A DNA stretch of 64,000 nt from the NCBI GenBank assembly GCA_964602985.1, contig CAZRTJ010000004.1, positions 62,001-126,000 on the forward strand. The letters run 5' to 3'. Positions within the stretch are counted from its first letter, which is position 1, and every line of letters starts with the position of its first letter. Origin of the DNA: CAYZJB01 sp964602985. Its GTDB lineage: Bacteria; CLD3; SB21. The notes beneath the pieces were generated by a model. That model saw only the letters and a list, made by a program, of their open reading frames with translations, ran no database searches and was not told the DNA's origin. Below are positions 1 to 7,333 of this stretch, one piece after another. Position numbers and translations under genes: made by a program.

Positions 1-315
1 TTTGACGGCGACGGCGCCAGCAACATCGAGACGTATTTTTTTCAGCACGACAATCTGATCTTCACGACCACGAAGTGGACTTCCTTCCCGCAATGGGAGG
101 AACAGGTGGAGACGACGACAGAAGCGCGTTATTACTTCATGATCTCCGGAGCGCTGATCCGCTGGGAAACGCGAGAATATTCCGACAAAGAAACTCCGTT
201 TCAGGCCGGGGAGGCTCCCGACTGGAATGCCGTCCAGGAGAATACTCTGGCGCGGGCGTCCCGATTGAAACGATTTCTTCAGTCTCCACTGGAGGATCTG
301 GATGCTTTCGAATAG
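1..315 (+). CDS. 3' fragment of an unidentified protein
   Basis: An open frame enters from the left edge and ends at TAG 313-315, giving the last 104 residues of a protein whose start lies outside the window. The visible part is soluble, rich in acidic and aromatic residues, with no signal peptide, membrane segment or motif that I recognise. It ends 25 bp before the convergent slipin gene and no terminator hairpin is visible in that gap. The frame is trusted because it is open from base 1 and fits the spacing between genes; the function is unknown. Confidence 0.55.
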   Translation, partial: FDGDGASNIETYFFQHDNLIFTTTKWTSFPQWEEQVETTTEARYYFMISGALIRWETREYSDKETPFQAGEAPDWNAVQENTLARASRLKRFLQSPLEDLDAFE

Positions 316-340
316 CTGAGAGTGATGTTATTTCCACTAC

Positions 341-1090
341 TCACTTGTCTTTCATAAACGCCTTGAGAAAGTCGATGGGGATCGGAAAGATCGTCGTGGA
401 ATTGTTTTCCGTCGCTATTTCCGCCAACGTCTGCAAGTATCGCAACTGCAATGCGGCGGGAGATTTGCTGATAATGTCGGACGCCTCAAAAAGCTTCTGG
501 GCGGCCTGAAACTCGCCGTCTGCAGCGATCACTTTCGCGCGCCGTTCCCGTTCCGCTTCGGCCTGTTTGGCCATGGCGCGCTTCATCTCCTGCGGGAGGT
601 CGATGTGTTTGACCTCCACAGCAGAAACCTTGATTCCCCACGGCTCGGTTTGCATGTCGATGATTTCCTGCAGTTGCTTGTTGATCTTGTCGCGTTCGGC
701 CAGCAGATCGTCGAGCTCAAACTGCCCGATCACACTGCGGAGCGTCGTTTGGGACAATTGCGACGTTGCCATCAGATAATTCTCAACTTCGATAATGGCT
801 TTGTCTGGAACCACCACGCGAAAGTAGACCACGGCATTAACCTGGACCGACACGTTGTCGCGTGTGATGATGTCTTGAGGCGGGACGTCGAAGACGATTG
901 TACGCAAACTGACCTTGACCATTTTATCAATCATGGGGATCAGGATGATCAGGCCCGGACCTTTCACGCCGATGAGCCGCCCCAGCCGAAAGATTACACC
1001 TCGTTCGTATTCCCGCAGAATCTTGATGGCGCTGGCCAGGAAGATGACGAGGAATAGGATGAGAAAGGGCATGAGTAATTTGCCTTCCAT
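341..1090 (-). CDS. SPFH/band-7 protein (slipin/stomatin-like)
   Basis: 249 residues. An N-terminal membrane helix (about residues 6-24) is followed by a typical stomatin/prohibitin core. Characteristic stretches are EYERGVIFRLGR near 28-39, GPGL, then VPPQDIITRDNV and an alanine/glutamate/arginine-rich coiled segment (about 165-195). Slipins form oligomeric scaffolds at the inner membrane and are usually partnered by an NfeD-family protease. Here the protease gene lies directly upstream on the same strand, 13 bp away, so an operon is expected. A strong AGGAGG site sits about 6 bp before the ATG. The family call is firm; the physiological role in this organism is not known. Confidence 0.9.
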   Translation of the reverse strand: MEGKLLMPFLILFLVIFLASAIKILREYERGVIFRLGRLIGVKGPGLIILIPMIDKMVKVSLRTIVFDVPPQDIITRDNVSVQVNAVVYFRVVVPDKAIIEVENYLMATSQLSQTTLRSVIGQFELDDLLAERDKINKQLQEIIDMQTEPWGIKVSAVEVKHIDLPQEMKRAMAKQAEAERERRAKVIAADGEFQAAQKLFEASDIISKSPAALQLRYLQTLAEIATENNSTTIFPIPIDFLKAFMKDK

Positions 1091-1103
1091 GACCGCCTCC
1101 TGT

Positions 1104-2387
1104 TTAGTTGGGTTGAACCTTCAGTTTCAGATCACTGCCGACACTTTGCACACGCACTTTTCCAGGAAGGGTTAGTCGAGCGTCGGAGTGTATCTTCCAG
1201 ATCTCACCGTGGACATAGGCCGTTCCGCTCAAGCCGTCGGAAGTCAATTCGATAATCTTACCGGTGGCTCCGATCATGCCTTCCAAACCTGTGGCGACGT
1301 TCTTGCGTTGGGCGCGAATGCCGATTCCGACGATCACGAGAAAAAAAACGCCGGTCGTTCCCACCACCGGGAGGATCACGCTCCACGACAGTCGGCTCAT
1401 TTCGTCGGGGCTCTCGACCAACATCAAACTTCCCAGCAGAAGAGCTGTGACGCCGCCGATGGAAAGGATCCCGTAGCTCGTTACCTTGATTTCCAGGAGA
1501 AGCAGGATCACACCAAAAAGGATCAGTGCAAGACCGGCGTAGTTGATCGGGAGCGTATGGAAAGAATAGAACGCCAAGATCAGGCAAATTCCACCCAGGA
1601 CACCCGGCAGGATCGAGCCGGGATTGTAGAGTTCGAAAAAGAGACCGTAGATTCCCAACATCATCAGAATATAGGCGATGTTGGGATCGGTCAGGATGTC
1701 GAGTAGTCCAAACCGCCATCCACGTTGGATGGTCTGTACGTCGGCATTGGCCGTGTGAATGGTCCTGGGTCCCATCATTGTCTCGACGGTCTTTCCCTCC
1801 AGCAGAACGAGGAGGCTGTCGAAATTGCGCGCAAGCGTATCGACGACATTGAGGTGCAATGCCTCGGTTTCCGTAATCGAAACGCTCTTGCGAACGGCTT
1901 CCTCCGTCCATCCGGCGTTGCGTCCGTTCTTTTCTGCGAGCGAGCGAATGTAGGAGACGGCGTCGTTGGTGACTTTTTCCATCATGACGGCAGAGGCGCT
2001 GTCCGATTGTCCGATCGACACCGGGTGTGCGGCGCCGATGTTCGTTCCGGGCGACATCACCGCGACATGCGCGGCCATCATGATGAACACGCCTGCGGAC
2101 GCACAATGGGAGCCTGGCGGTGAAACATAAACGACGACGGGAACTTCGGAAGACAAAATGGCTTTGACGATCACGTTCATCGACTTCATGAGTCCGCCCG
2201 GCGTGTCCATCTCGACAATGAGACAAGATGCCGAGTCGTCGTTAGCTTTCAAAATGGCGGACTGAATGTATTCGGCAGAAGCGGGATTGATGACGCCATC
2301 GATGGATGCCCGGTAGACAATCGGTCGCTGTGCCCACAGAGCGGCGGTACAACAGCTTGCGAGGAGGAGTTGGGTAAGTCCTCTCAT
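1104..2387 (-). CDS. NfeD-family membrane serine protease (ClpP-class)
   Basis: 427 residues from the chosen ATG at 2387; the frame is open further upstream, but this Met begins a clean signal peptide ending near LWAQ. The first half is the ClpP-like protease domain. It has DTPGG, the CASAG motif that carries the nucleophile serine, and a downstream MEKVTND that probably supplies the catalytic lysine of the Ser-Lys dyad. Then come four to five membrane helices and a C-terminal OB-fold NfeD domain. Known members cleave the C-terminal tail of partner stomatins. The slipin gene follows in the same direction after 13 bp, which supports a membrane quality-control pair. Confidence 0.88.
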   Translation of the reverse strand: MRGLTQLLLASCCTAALWAQRPIVYRASIDGVINPASAEYIQSAILKANDDSASCLIVEMDTPGGLMKSMNVIVKAILSSEVPVVVYVSPPGSHCASAGVFIMMAAHVAVMSPGTNIGAAHPVSIGQSDSASAVMMEKVTNDAVSYIRSLAEKNGRNAGWTEEAVRKSVSITETEALHLNVVDTLARNFDSLLVLLEGKTVETMMGPRTIHTANADVQTIQRGWRFGLLDILTDPNIAYILMMLGIYGLFFELYNPGSILPGVLGGICLILAFYSFHTLPINYAGLALILFGVILLLLEIKVTSYGILSIGGVTALLLGSLMLVESPDEMSRLSWSVILPVVGTTGVFFLVIVGIGIRAQRKNVATGLEGMIGATGKIIELTSDGLSGTAYVHGEIWKIHSDARLTLPGKVRVQSVGSDLKLKVQPN

Positions 2388-2522
2388 GATCCAATGTACG
2401 GCGCCGCTTGGCAAAAACCAATGTGCAATGTCACCGGTTCTGGCCCATGTCTTGCGCGCTGTGTCCATTTGTCTGGTTAGTGTAAGGATTTCCACTTTCG
2501 AACGCTTGTTCGGATTTTCCTC

Positions 2523-2551
2523 TTGACAAATCTTGGTTCAAGGTATTATAC
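2523..2551 (+). promoter_or_regulatory. sigma70-type promoter for the porin-flavin operon
   Basis: A perfect -35 TTGACA (2523-2528) is followed after 17 bp by TTATAC (2546-2551); ATTATA with 16 bp spacing overlaps it. It reads rightward toward the porin gene and would start transcription near 2558. Both Fur-like palindromes then lie downstream in the untranslated leader. Inferred from consensus match only. Confidence 0.55.
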
Positions 2552-2601
2552 TGGTGCCACTTGAAGCTCACTGGACGCGGTGGGCATATTTTGCAAGCAT
2601 A

Positions 2602-2620
2602 ACTGAGATCAATTCTCAAC
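2602..2620. promoter_or_regulatory. Fur-family-like operator, site 1
   Basis: The palindrome TGAGATCAATTCTCA (2604-2618) has the 7-1-7 layout of Fur boxes (classic example TGAGAATCATTCTCA). Its reverse complement matches site 2 at 17 of 19 positions. It lies in the leader about 45 bp downstream of the predicted start of transcription, just before the Shine-Dalgarno of a six-codon mini-ORF. The regulator could be Fur or a relative; none is encoded in this window. Confidence 0.55.
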
Positions 2621-2633
2621 AGGAGTGACCACC

Positions 2634-2654
2634 ATGAGCCTACTCTTGCTCTGA
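2634..2654 (+). other. six-codon leader mini-ORF (MSLLLL)
   Basis: ATG at 2634 follows a strong AGGAG (2621-2625) with 8 bp spacing and is closed by TGA at 2652 after Ser and four leucines. It lies between the two Fur-like boxes in the porin leader and is followed by a CCCGA/TCGGG hairpin (about 2680-2695). It could be a leader peptide that couples translation to expression, or the remnant start of a lost gene. The ribosome site is seen directly; any function is inference. Confidence 0.3.
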
Positions 2655-2711
2655 TTTGATTTAAGTTATGAGAATAAGCCCGAGCAAATTCGGGTTAAAA
2701 TTACTAATCTT

Positions 2712-2730
2712 GTTGAGAATTGATCTCAAC
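2712..2730. promoter_or_regulatory. Fur-family-like operator, site 2
   Basis: TGAGAATTGATCTCA (2714-2728) inside GTTGAGAATTGATCTCAAC is a 7-1-7 palindrome that ends 17 bp before the porin ATG and overlaps its translation start region. It is the mirror copy of site 1. Two such sites in one leader suggest cooperative, metal-dependent repression of the porin-FMN-ApbE operon. Confidence 0.6.
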
Positions 2731-2747
2731 ATACATCGGGAGAGGTT

Positions 2748-4031
2748 ATGCGGATTGTATTGTTGTTTGCTGTCAGCATGTTCTCACACAGCTTGCTGGG
2801 TCAAGAGAGTCTGCGCGATTCCCTCGCGGAGATCAGCCGACGAGTGAGCATTTTGACAGAGGAAATTGAAAAACTGAAGCTGGGTGAAGCGGTTGTCGAG
2901 AAAGAGAAAGCTTCCAACCTGGGTCTGGGGCCGGCCGCTTCAAAGGTCTATTCTCTTGCAAAGAGCGGCGTTTCCGTGGCCGGGTACGGCGAGGTATTGT
3001 ATGAAAATTTCAAATCCAATCTGGACAACGGCGGTCGTTCATCAACACAGGATCAGTTCGATTATTTACGCAACATCGTTTATTTCGGGTATCGGTTCAA
3101 CGACTGGATACTGTTCAATTCCGAAATCGAATTTGAACATGCGTACACAGGGAAGTTCCGTTCCAACAAACCAATCGGGGAGGTGGGAGTGGAATTTAGC
3201 TACATTGAGTTGATGTTCTCCCGAAAAGCCAATCTGCGCGCTGGAATGGTACTCGTTCCGGTGGGTATCGTAAACGAAAAGCATGAACCATCGACGTTTC
3301 TGGGTACGAAGCGGCCTCAGGTGGAACAGGTAATTGTTCCGTCCACGTGGAGAGCGAACGGTATCGGATTCTACGGTGAGATTCTTCCCGACATTCACTA
3401 CCGCGCTTATCTGGTGGAGGGTCTGGATGTGACGTTCTTTACGGAGAAAGGGATCCGCGATGGGCGACAGCTGGGCGCAAAGGCGTTTGCGGAAAACCTG
3501 GCCGTGACGGGCAAAGTAGAGTATACGGGACTCTCGGGAGCCGTTCTCGGCGCGAGTTTTTTCACGGGTAATTCGAATCAGAGCGTGGTCGATTCTCTGA
3601 AGAGTTTTGCACCCACTACAACGATCTTGTCGGCGCATGCGGAGGTTGAGTGGCGGGGACTGGAAGGTCGTGCCATGTTTGCGACCATCAGCGTATCGGA
3701 TGCAGCGCGTGCCAGCCGACTGACCGGTAAGACAATCGGTTCCCGTATGATGGGTTACTATGGCGTGGTCGGATACGACGTTCTTCCGCTGCTGGCCAAA
3801 GGCAGTTCTCATTATCTGGCGCCGTTTGTCCAATATGAGAATTTCAATACACACGCCGACGTTCCCACTGGTTACACGAAGAACCGATCTGTGGACCGCT
3901 CGATCAAGACCATCGGTGTGTCGTATAAGCCGCATCCCCACATCGCGTTCAAGGCTGATTATCGCTGGAATGCCAACAAAGCGGGCACTGAAAATGACCA
4001 GTGGAATGTTGCCCTGAATTACCTATTCTAA
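2748..4031 (+). CDS. outer-membrane porin (16-strand type)
   Basis: 427 residues. A short signal peptide (ends near LLGQ, about residue 19) is followed by a predicted coiled-coil segment (about 25-50, SLRDSLAEISRRVSILTEEI) of the kind that oligomerises some porins. Alternating amphipathic strands then fill the rest and end in NVALNYLF, with the terminal Phe typical of outer-membrane barrels. A glycine-tyrosine-rich strand, VAGYGEVLYENF, opens the barrel. Length fits phosphate-selective-like or general porins. It is the first gene of an operon with an FMN-binding protein and ApbE and sits behind two Fur-like boxes, suggesting a role in metal or electron traffic across the outer membrane. The substrate cannot be read from the sequence. 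Confidence 0.75.
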   Translation: MRIVLLFAVSMFSHSLLGQESLRDSLAEISRRVSILTEEIEKLKLGEAVVEKEKASNLGLGPAASKVYSLAKSGVSVAGYGEVLYENFKSNLDNGGRSSTQDQFDYLRNIVYFGYRFNDWILFNSEIEFEHAYTGKFRSNKPIGEVGVEFSYIELMFSRKANLRAGMVLVPVGIVNEKHEPSTFLGTKRPQVEQVIVPSTWRANGIGFYGEILPDIHYRAYLVEGLDVTFFTEKGIRDGRQLGAKAFAENLAVTGKVEYTGLSGAVLGASFFTGNSNQSVVDSLKSFAPTTTILSAHAEVEWRGLEGRAMFATISVSDAARASRLTGKTIGSRMMGYYGVVGYDVLPLLAKGSSHYLAPFVQYENFNTHADVPTGYTKNRSVDRSIKTIGVSYKPHPHIAFKADYRWNANKAGTENDQWNVALNYLF

Positions 4032-4226
4032 ATGGCATCCGAAAGACAACACGACGCGATGTCTGACTGCTGCGAATCGTTTCGCAGGAAGGGCAAAGCC
4101 TGCAAGGATTGCCCTGTGCTGAGGGACCTACGGCGGAGAGACGCAGCAATCAGACGGACGGATGTGAACGCGCGTCTGAAGCGAAACAACGTCACGGAAG
4201 AGAGTTACATGTGCGTCTTGTCTTGA
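4032..4226 (+). CDS. small Cys-rich protein (CC-x9-C-x2-CP)
   Basis: 64 residues from the ATG that directly abuts the porin stop, or 55 from a second ATG at 4059; the shorter form begins just before the motif. The core is MSDCCESFRRKGKACKDCP, with four cysteines at residues 13, 14, 24 and 27 among basic residues, which suggests metal or Fe-S binding or a redox role. Neither start has a good ribosome site, so translational coupling to the porin is likely. The TGA overlaps the following gene's start region. I recall similar small Cys/Lys proteins beside electron-transfer genes but assign no function. Confidence 0.5.
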   Translation: MASERQHDAMSDCCESFRRKGKACKDCPVLRDLRRRDAAIRRTDVNARLKRNNVTEESYMCVLS

Positions 4227-4729
4227 TGAACATCGTTTTTCTTTTGCCGCTGCGTGCGCAGTCTTTCCTCACTCGGGATCAGGCGTTGGACATGTATTTT
4301 CCTGGGGCCCTGACGGAGAAGAACACGCTCTATCTGGATGACGGACAGGTCCGGAAGATTCAAGAACTGGCTCGTTCGAAAGTGCCATCCAAACTGGTCC
4401 CGTACGTTGTTTGCCGCGAAGCGGATCGCGTTGTGGGATATGCCTTCTTCGATGCGGAAGTAATTCGCACACAGAAAGTCGCGTATATGATTGCGCTGGG
4501 CGCAGAGGGCAAAGTGCGTGCGATGGAAATCCTGGCTTTTTACGAACCCGATGACTATCGGCCGACGGCGCGCTGGATGAAGCAGTTTGACGAAAAGGGG
4601 ATCGGGGATGATCTGACGCTGCGGCGCGGAATAGCCGGTATTTCGGGAGCCACCCTCTCGGCCCAAGTTCTGACGGATGCGGTGCGCCGGACTCTGGCGA
4701 TTTATGTCATCTGTATCCACAAGGATTGA
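4211..4729 (+). CDS. FMN-binding domain protein, ApbE-flavinylation substrate (RnfG-like)
   Basis: 172 residues from a GTG start at 4211, chosen because GGAAGAGAG lies about 6 bp upstream and the product begins with a short hydrophobic signal (MNIVFLLPLRAQ). The C-terminal part is an FMN-binding domain ending in GISGATLS. Thr148 in the SGAT motif is the expected site where ApbE attaches FMN through a phosphoester, as in RnfG and NqrC. An apbE gene lies two genes downstream in the same operon. Unlike RnfG the protein is short and has only a signal-like N-terminus, so it probably acts in the periplasm as a one-flavin carrier. The operon lacks other Rnf or Nqr genes. Confidence 0.8.
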   Translation: MRLVLMNIVFLLPLRAQSFLTRDQALDMYFPGALTEKNTLYLDDGQVRKIQELARSKVPSKLVPYVVCREADRVVGYAFFDAEVIRTQKVAYMIALGAEGKVRAMEILAFYEPDDYRPTARWMKQFDEKGIGDDLTLRRGIAGISGATLSAQVLTDAVRRTLAIYVICIHKD

Positions 4730-4731
4730 CG

Positions 4732-5283
4732 ATGCAATACATGCAAAAAGGCGGCTTTCAGAAGAATCCCATGATGCGGCTGACACTAGCATTCCTGGTG
4801 TTATTCCTTTCGGGATTTGTTGTGACCAACTTCCTGATGTATTTTGAACGGATGGGTTTGACGCCATCCTCCGTAACTTCCTATTACAATGGCAATGAGG
4901 AGGAGTTCAGGCCCGCCCGCACGTATGGGAGCATGCTGGAGGTGACGCACGGGCATTTGCCGATGATGGGACTGGTTCTTCTCATGCTGACGCACCTTGT
5001 CATCTTTGCTCCGTTTTCGAGAAAGCAGAAAATCCTTCTGATTTCGGCGTCCTTTGCCGCGGCCCTCGCGGAAGAAAGCGGAGGCTGGTTGGTGCGATTC
5101 GTTGCGCCGGAATTCGCGTGGGTGAAAATCATCGGGTTTTGTCTCTTGCAGGGTGCTTTGATACTCTTGCTTGCGTCGCTTGCGCTCTACTTATGGCGTT
5201 CATGGAGGGAAAACGGACGGATGGACAGTGAGGAACCAGCCATTTCCGAAGACGAACGAGAGAAGCGATTTGAAACCATCTGA
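4732..5283 (+). CDS. multi-pass membrane protein of the flavin operon
   Basis: 183 residues from ATG 4732, preceded by AAGGA at 6 bp spacing; a TTG 6 bp earlier is possible. Four hydrophobic helices are visible (about 15-35, 75-95, 100-122, 128-152). Helix two opens with THGHLPMMG and has a further histidine at 88, so His73, His75 and His88 could ligate haem or metal. The C-terminus is a charged cytoplasmic tail. It overlaps the next gene. From its place between an FMN-binding protein and ApbE it may be the inner-membrane electron donor to the flavoprotein. I do not recognise a named family. Confidence 0.6.
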   Translation: MQYMQKGGFQKNPMMRLTLAFLVLFLSGFVVTNFLMYFERMGLTPSSVTSYYNGNEEEFRPARTYGSMLEVTHGHLPMMGLVLLMLTHLVIFAPFSRKQKILLISASFAAALAEESGGWLVRFVAPEFAWVKIIGFCLLQGALILLLASLALYLWRSWRENGRMDSEEPAISEDEREKRFETI

Positions 5284-6235
5284 ATGGACACGGCGGGAAT
5301 TTTGTCGCGCAGCGTTGTTTGTGCCGTCGATTCTGTCGTCCGTATCTTTCCGCCCGAAGTCAGTCACGCGACGGATCACTCTCGCGATGGGGAGCCTACT
5401 CGACGTCCAGGTGGTCTGTGACGATCCCGTTCACGCCCGTCGTGCGATCCAAAAGGTTTTTGATGAATTTCAGCGGGTAGACGCCCTGCTCAGCGTCTAC
5501 CGTGATGACAGCTGGGTATCGAGGATCAACGCGTCCGCTGGCCGCGATGCCGTGCGGGTGCCGGAGGAAGTGCGAGAGATTATCGCTCAGGCCCAGACTT
5601 TCGCGGCTGAGACCGGCGGGCATTTCAACATTCTGGTCGAGCCATTGATGCGAGCCTATGGATTTCGTGGACAAACAGACTTTTCGGATCGCGCAGTGGG
5701 GGACGCCATCGAAGCTGCGAGTCCGCGGCATCTGCTGATCGGGTCGGATGGGGTCGGCCTGGCTCATCCGCGTGCGGCGATAGACTTGGGCGGGATCGGC
5801 GTCGGATATGCTGTTGATCGGAGCGTCGGAATACTGCGGAAAGAGGGCATCTCGAATGCGCTCCTGAATCATTCCGGCGATCTCTACGCACTGGGTGCCG
5901 GACCCGAGGGCGCGGGCTGGAGAGTGTCGATTCGCGATCCGGAAGCCCCGCGCGGCATCGCGACTTCAATAGAACTGAAAGACGCGGCCCTCTCGACTTC
6001 GGGTAACTATGAAAGCACCGCATCTATCCACAACGAAACCGTCGGTCATATTCTTCTGACCACAACCGGGCGCAACCCCAACCATTATCTCAGCCTGAGC
6101 GTGATCGCGCCCAAGGCGGTCGAAGCAGATGCTCTGTCCACTGGGTATTTCTGCTCAGGGAAGCCGGCTGTCGGTCTTCGAACCATCGCCGTGATCCGCG
6201 TCGAGGATGGACTTCGGCTCGTCGATCGTATGTGA
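5228..6235 (+). CDS. apbE: ApbE-type FAD:protein FMN transferase
   Basis: About 335 residues from GTG 5228; a TTG at 5270 is an alternative, and an ATG at 5171 would overlap the previous gene by 113 bp. The N-terminus carries TRREFCRAA, a twin-arginine-like export motif, followed by a hydrophobic stretch. The body shows the ApbE signatures: TLAMGSLLDV, the DLGGIGVGYAVD block, NHSGDLYALG and STSGNYES. ApbE hydrolyses FAD and transfers FMN to a Thr or Ser in SGAT-like motifs outside the cytoplasm. The target is very likely the FMN-binding protein encoded about 500 bp upstream. The match to the family is strong; only the start is uncertain. Confidence 0.88.
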   Translation: MRNQPFPKTNERSDLKPSEWTRREFCRAALFVPSILSSVSFRPKSVTRRITLAMGSLLDVQVVCDDPVHARRAIQKVFDEFQRVDALLSVYRDDSWVSRINASAGRDAVRVPEEVREIIAQAQTFAAETGGHFNILVEPLMRAYGFRGQTDFSDRAVGDAIEAASPRHLLIGSDGVGLAHPRAAIDLGGIGVGYAVDRSVGILRKEGISNALLNHSGDLYALGAGPEGAGWRVSIRDPEAPRGIATSIELKDAALSTSGNYESTASIHNETVGHILLTTTGRNPNHYLSLSVIAPKAVEADALSTGYFCSGKPAVGLRTIAVIRVEDGLRLVDRM

Positions 6236-6268
6236 TCCGCCAGGCTCCAACGGCTTCTCCACCCGCCT

Positions 6269-6308
6269 GTTTGCCCAGAAGTTTTTCACTTGTATCTTTT
6301 GGGCAAAC
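6269..6308. repeat. long hairpin between apbE and the DHS-like gene
   Basis: GTTTGCCCA (6269-6277) pairs perfectly with TGGGCAAAC (6300-6308) and can be extended inward by a G-U and two A-T pairs, leaving a loop of 16 nt. It could terminate the flavin operon, although no T-run follows directly. It also encloses the -35 region of the promoter below, so it could be an operator. Confidence 0.4.
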
Positions 6309-6317
6309 GTTTATTAT
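6290..6317 (+). promoter_or_regulatory. possible promoter for the DHS-like gene
   Basis: TTGTAT (6290-6295) lies 16 bp from TATTAT (6312-6317), reading toward the gene that starts at 6362. The hairpin arm at 6300-6308 lies in its spacer, so hairpin or operator binding could control it. Confidence 0.35.
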
Positions 6318-6361
6318 ACCAATCAGAAAATGCGTGTTCTCCACAAGACGGAGTGAGGAAG

Positions 6362-7333
6362 ATGGGGCCCATATCCCAATTCATGATCCACCATTACCGA
6401 CACTTCAATGCCGCTGCCTTAGTGGACGCGGCCAAAGCGTATTCGGCACATCTCGATAAGGGCGGTCACTTCTACCTGACGTTGGCCGGTGCCATGAGCA
6501 CAGGCGAACTGGGGCTTTCTCTGGCAGAGATGATCCGGCAGAATAAGGTTCACGCGATTTCTTGCACAGGGGCGAATTTGGAGGAAGACGTGTTCAATCT
6601 CGTGGCGCATCATCATTATGTCCGTGTGCCGCATTATCGCGACTTGACACCGGCGGATGAACAAGCGTTGCTGGACCGCCACCTGAATCGTGTGACGGAT
6701 ACGTGTATCCCGGAGGAGGAGGCCATGCGCCGGATTGAGCGGGCGGTCCTGGAGCACTGGCGCGAGGCCGACGCGGGGGGCAAACGACATTTTCCGCATG
6801 AATTTCTGTACAAGATTCTGCTGAGTGGTTCGTTGGAGTCCGCGTATGAAATCGATCCGAAAGACAGCTGGCTGATGGCCGCCGCCCAGAAGAACCTGCC
6901 GATCTTTGTTCCGGGTTGGGAAGATTCCACGCTCGGGAATATTTTTGCATCGCACTGTATTTCCGGCTCCATCCGGAATCCCTCGACGGTTCGGTCCGGT
7001 ATCGAGTATATGATGGAACTGGCCGCGTATTATACGAGGACCTCTGCTCAGCATTCGATTGGTTTTTTCCAGATTGGCGGAGGGATTGCCGGTGATTTCC
7101 CGATCTGCGTGGTGCCGATGCTCCATCAGGATTTGCGGCGGGAGGATGTTCCGCTGTGGGGGTATTTTTGTCAGATCAGCGATTCCACGACCAGTTATGG
7201 ATCATACTCAGGAGCCATTCCGAATGAAAAAATCACATGGGGCAAGCTTGGCGAAGAGACCCCAAAATATATTATTGAATCGGATGCCTCGATTGTTGCG
7301 CCGCTTTTGTTTGCCTATGTCCTCGGCTGGTAG
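6362..7333 (+). CDS. deoxyhypusine-synthase-like protein
   Basis: 323 residues from ATG 6362, behind CGGAGTGAGG. The fold is that of deoxyhypusine synthase, with an NAD-binding segment (ISCTGANLEED) and a C-terminal SGAIPNEKITWGKLGEE followed by ESDASIVAPLL. The lysine in WGK matches the catalytic lysine of the eukaryotic enzyme that forms the aminobutyl imine. Bacteria lack the eIF5A substrate, so members of this bacterial group are expected to transfer the aminobutyl group to a small amine, for example in homospermidine-type or alternative spermidine synthesis. No other polyamine gene is near. The next gene starts 17 bp before its stop. Confidence 0.8.
   Translation: MGPISQFMIHHYRHFNAAALVDAAKAYSAHLDKGGHFYLTLAGAMSTGELGLSLAEMIRQNKVHAISCTGANLEEDVFNLVAHHHYVRVPHYRDLTPADEQALLDRHLNRVTDTCIPEEEAMRRIERAVLEHWREADAGGKRHFPHEFLYKILLSGSLESAYEIDPKDSWLMAAAQKNLPIFVPGWEDSTLGNIFASHCISGSIRNPSTVRSGIEYMMELAAYYTRTSAQHSIGFFQIGGGIAGDFPICVVPMLHQDLRREDVPLWGYFCQISDSTTSYGSYSGAIPNEKITWGKLGEETPKYIIESDASIVAPLLFAYVLGW

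Noticed and set aside
6269..6308. Riboswitch before the DHS-like gene
   Set aside because: One hairpin is visible but no multi-stem layout or known aptamer consensus.
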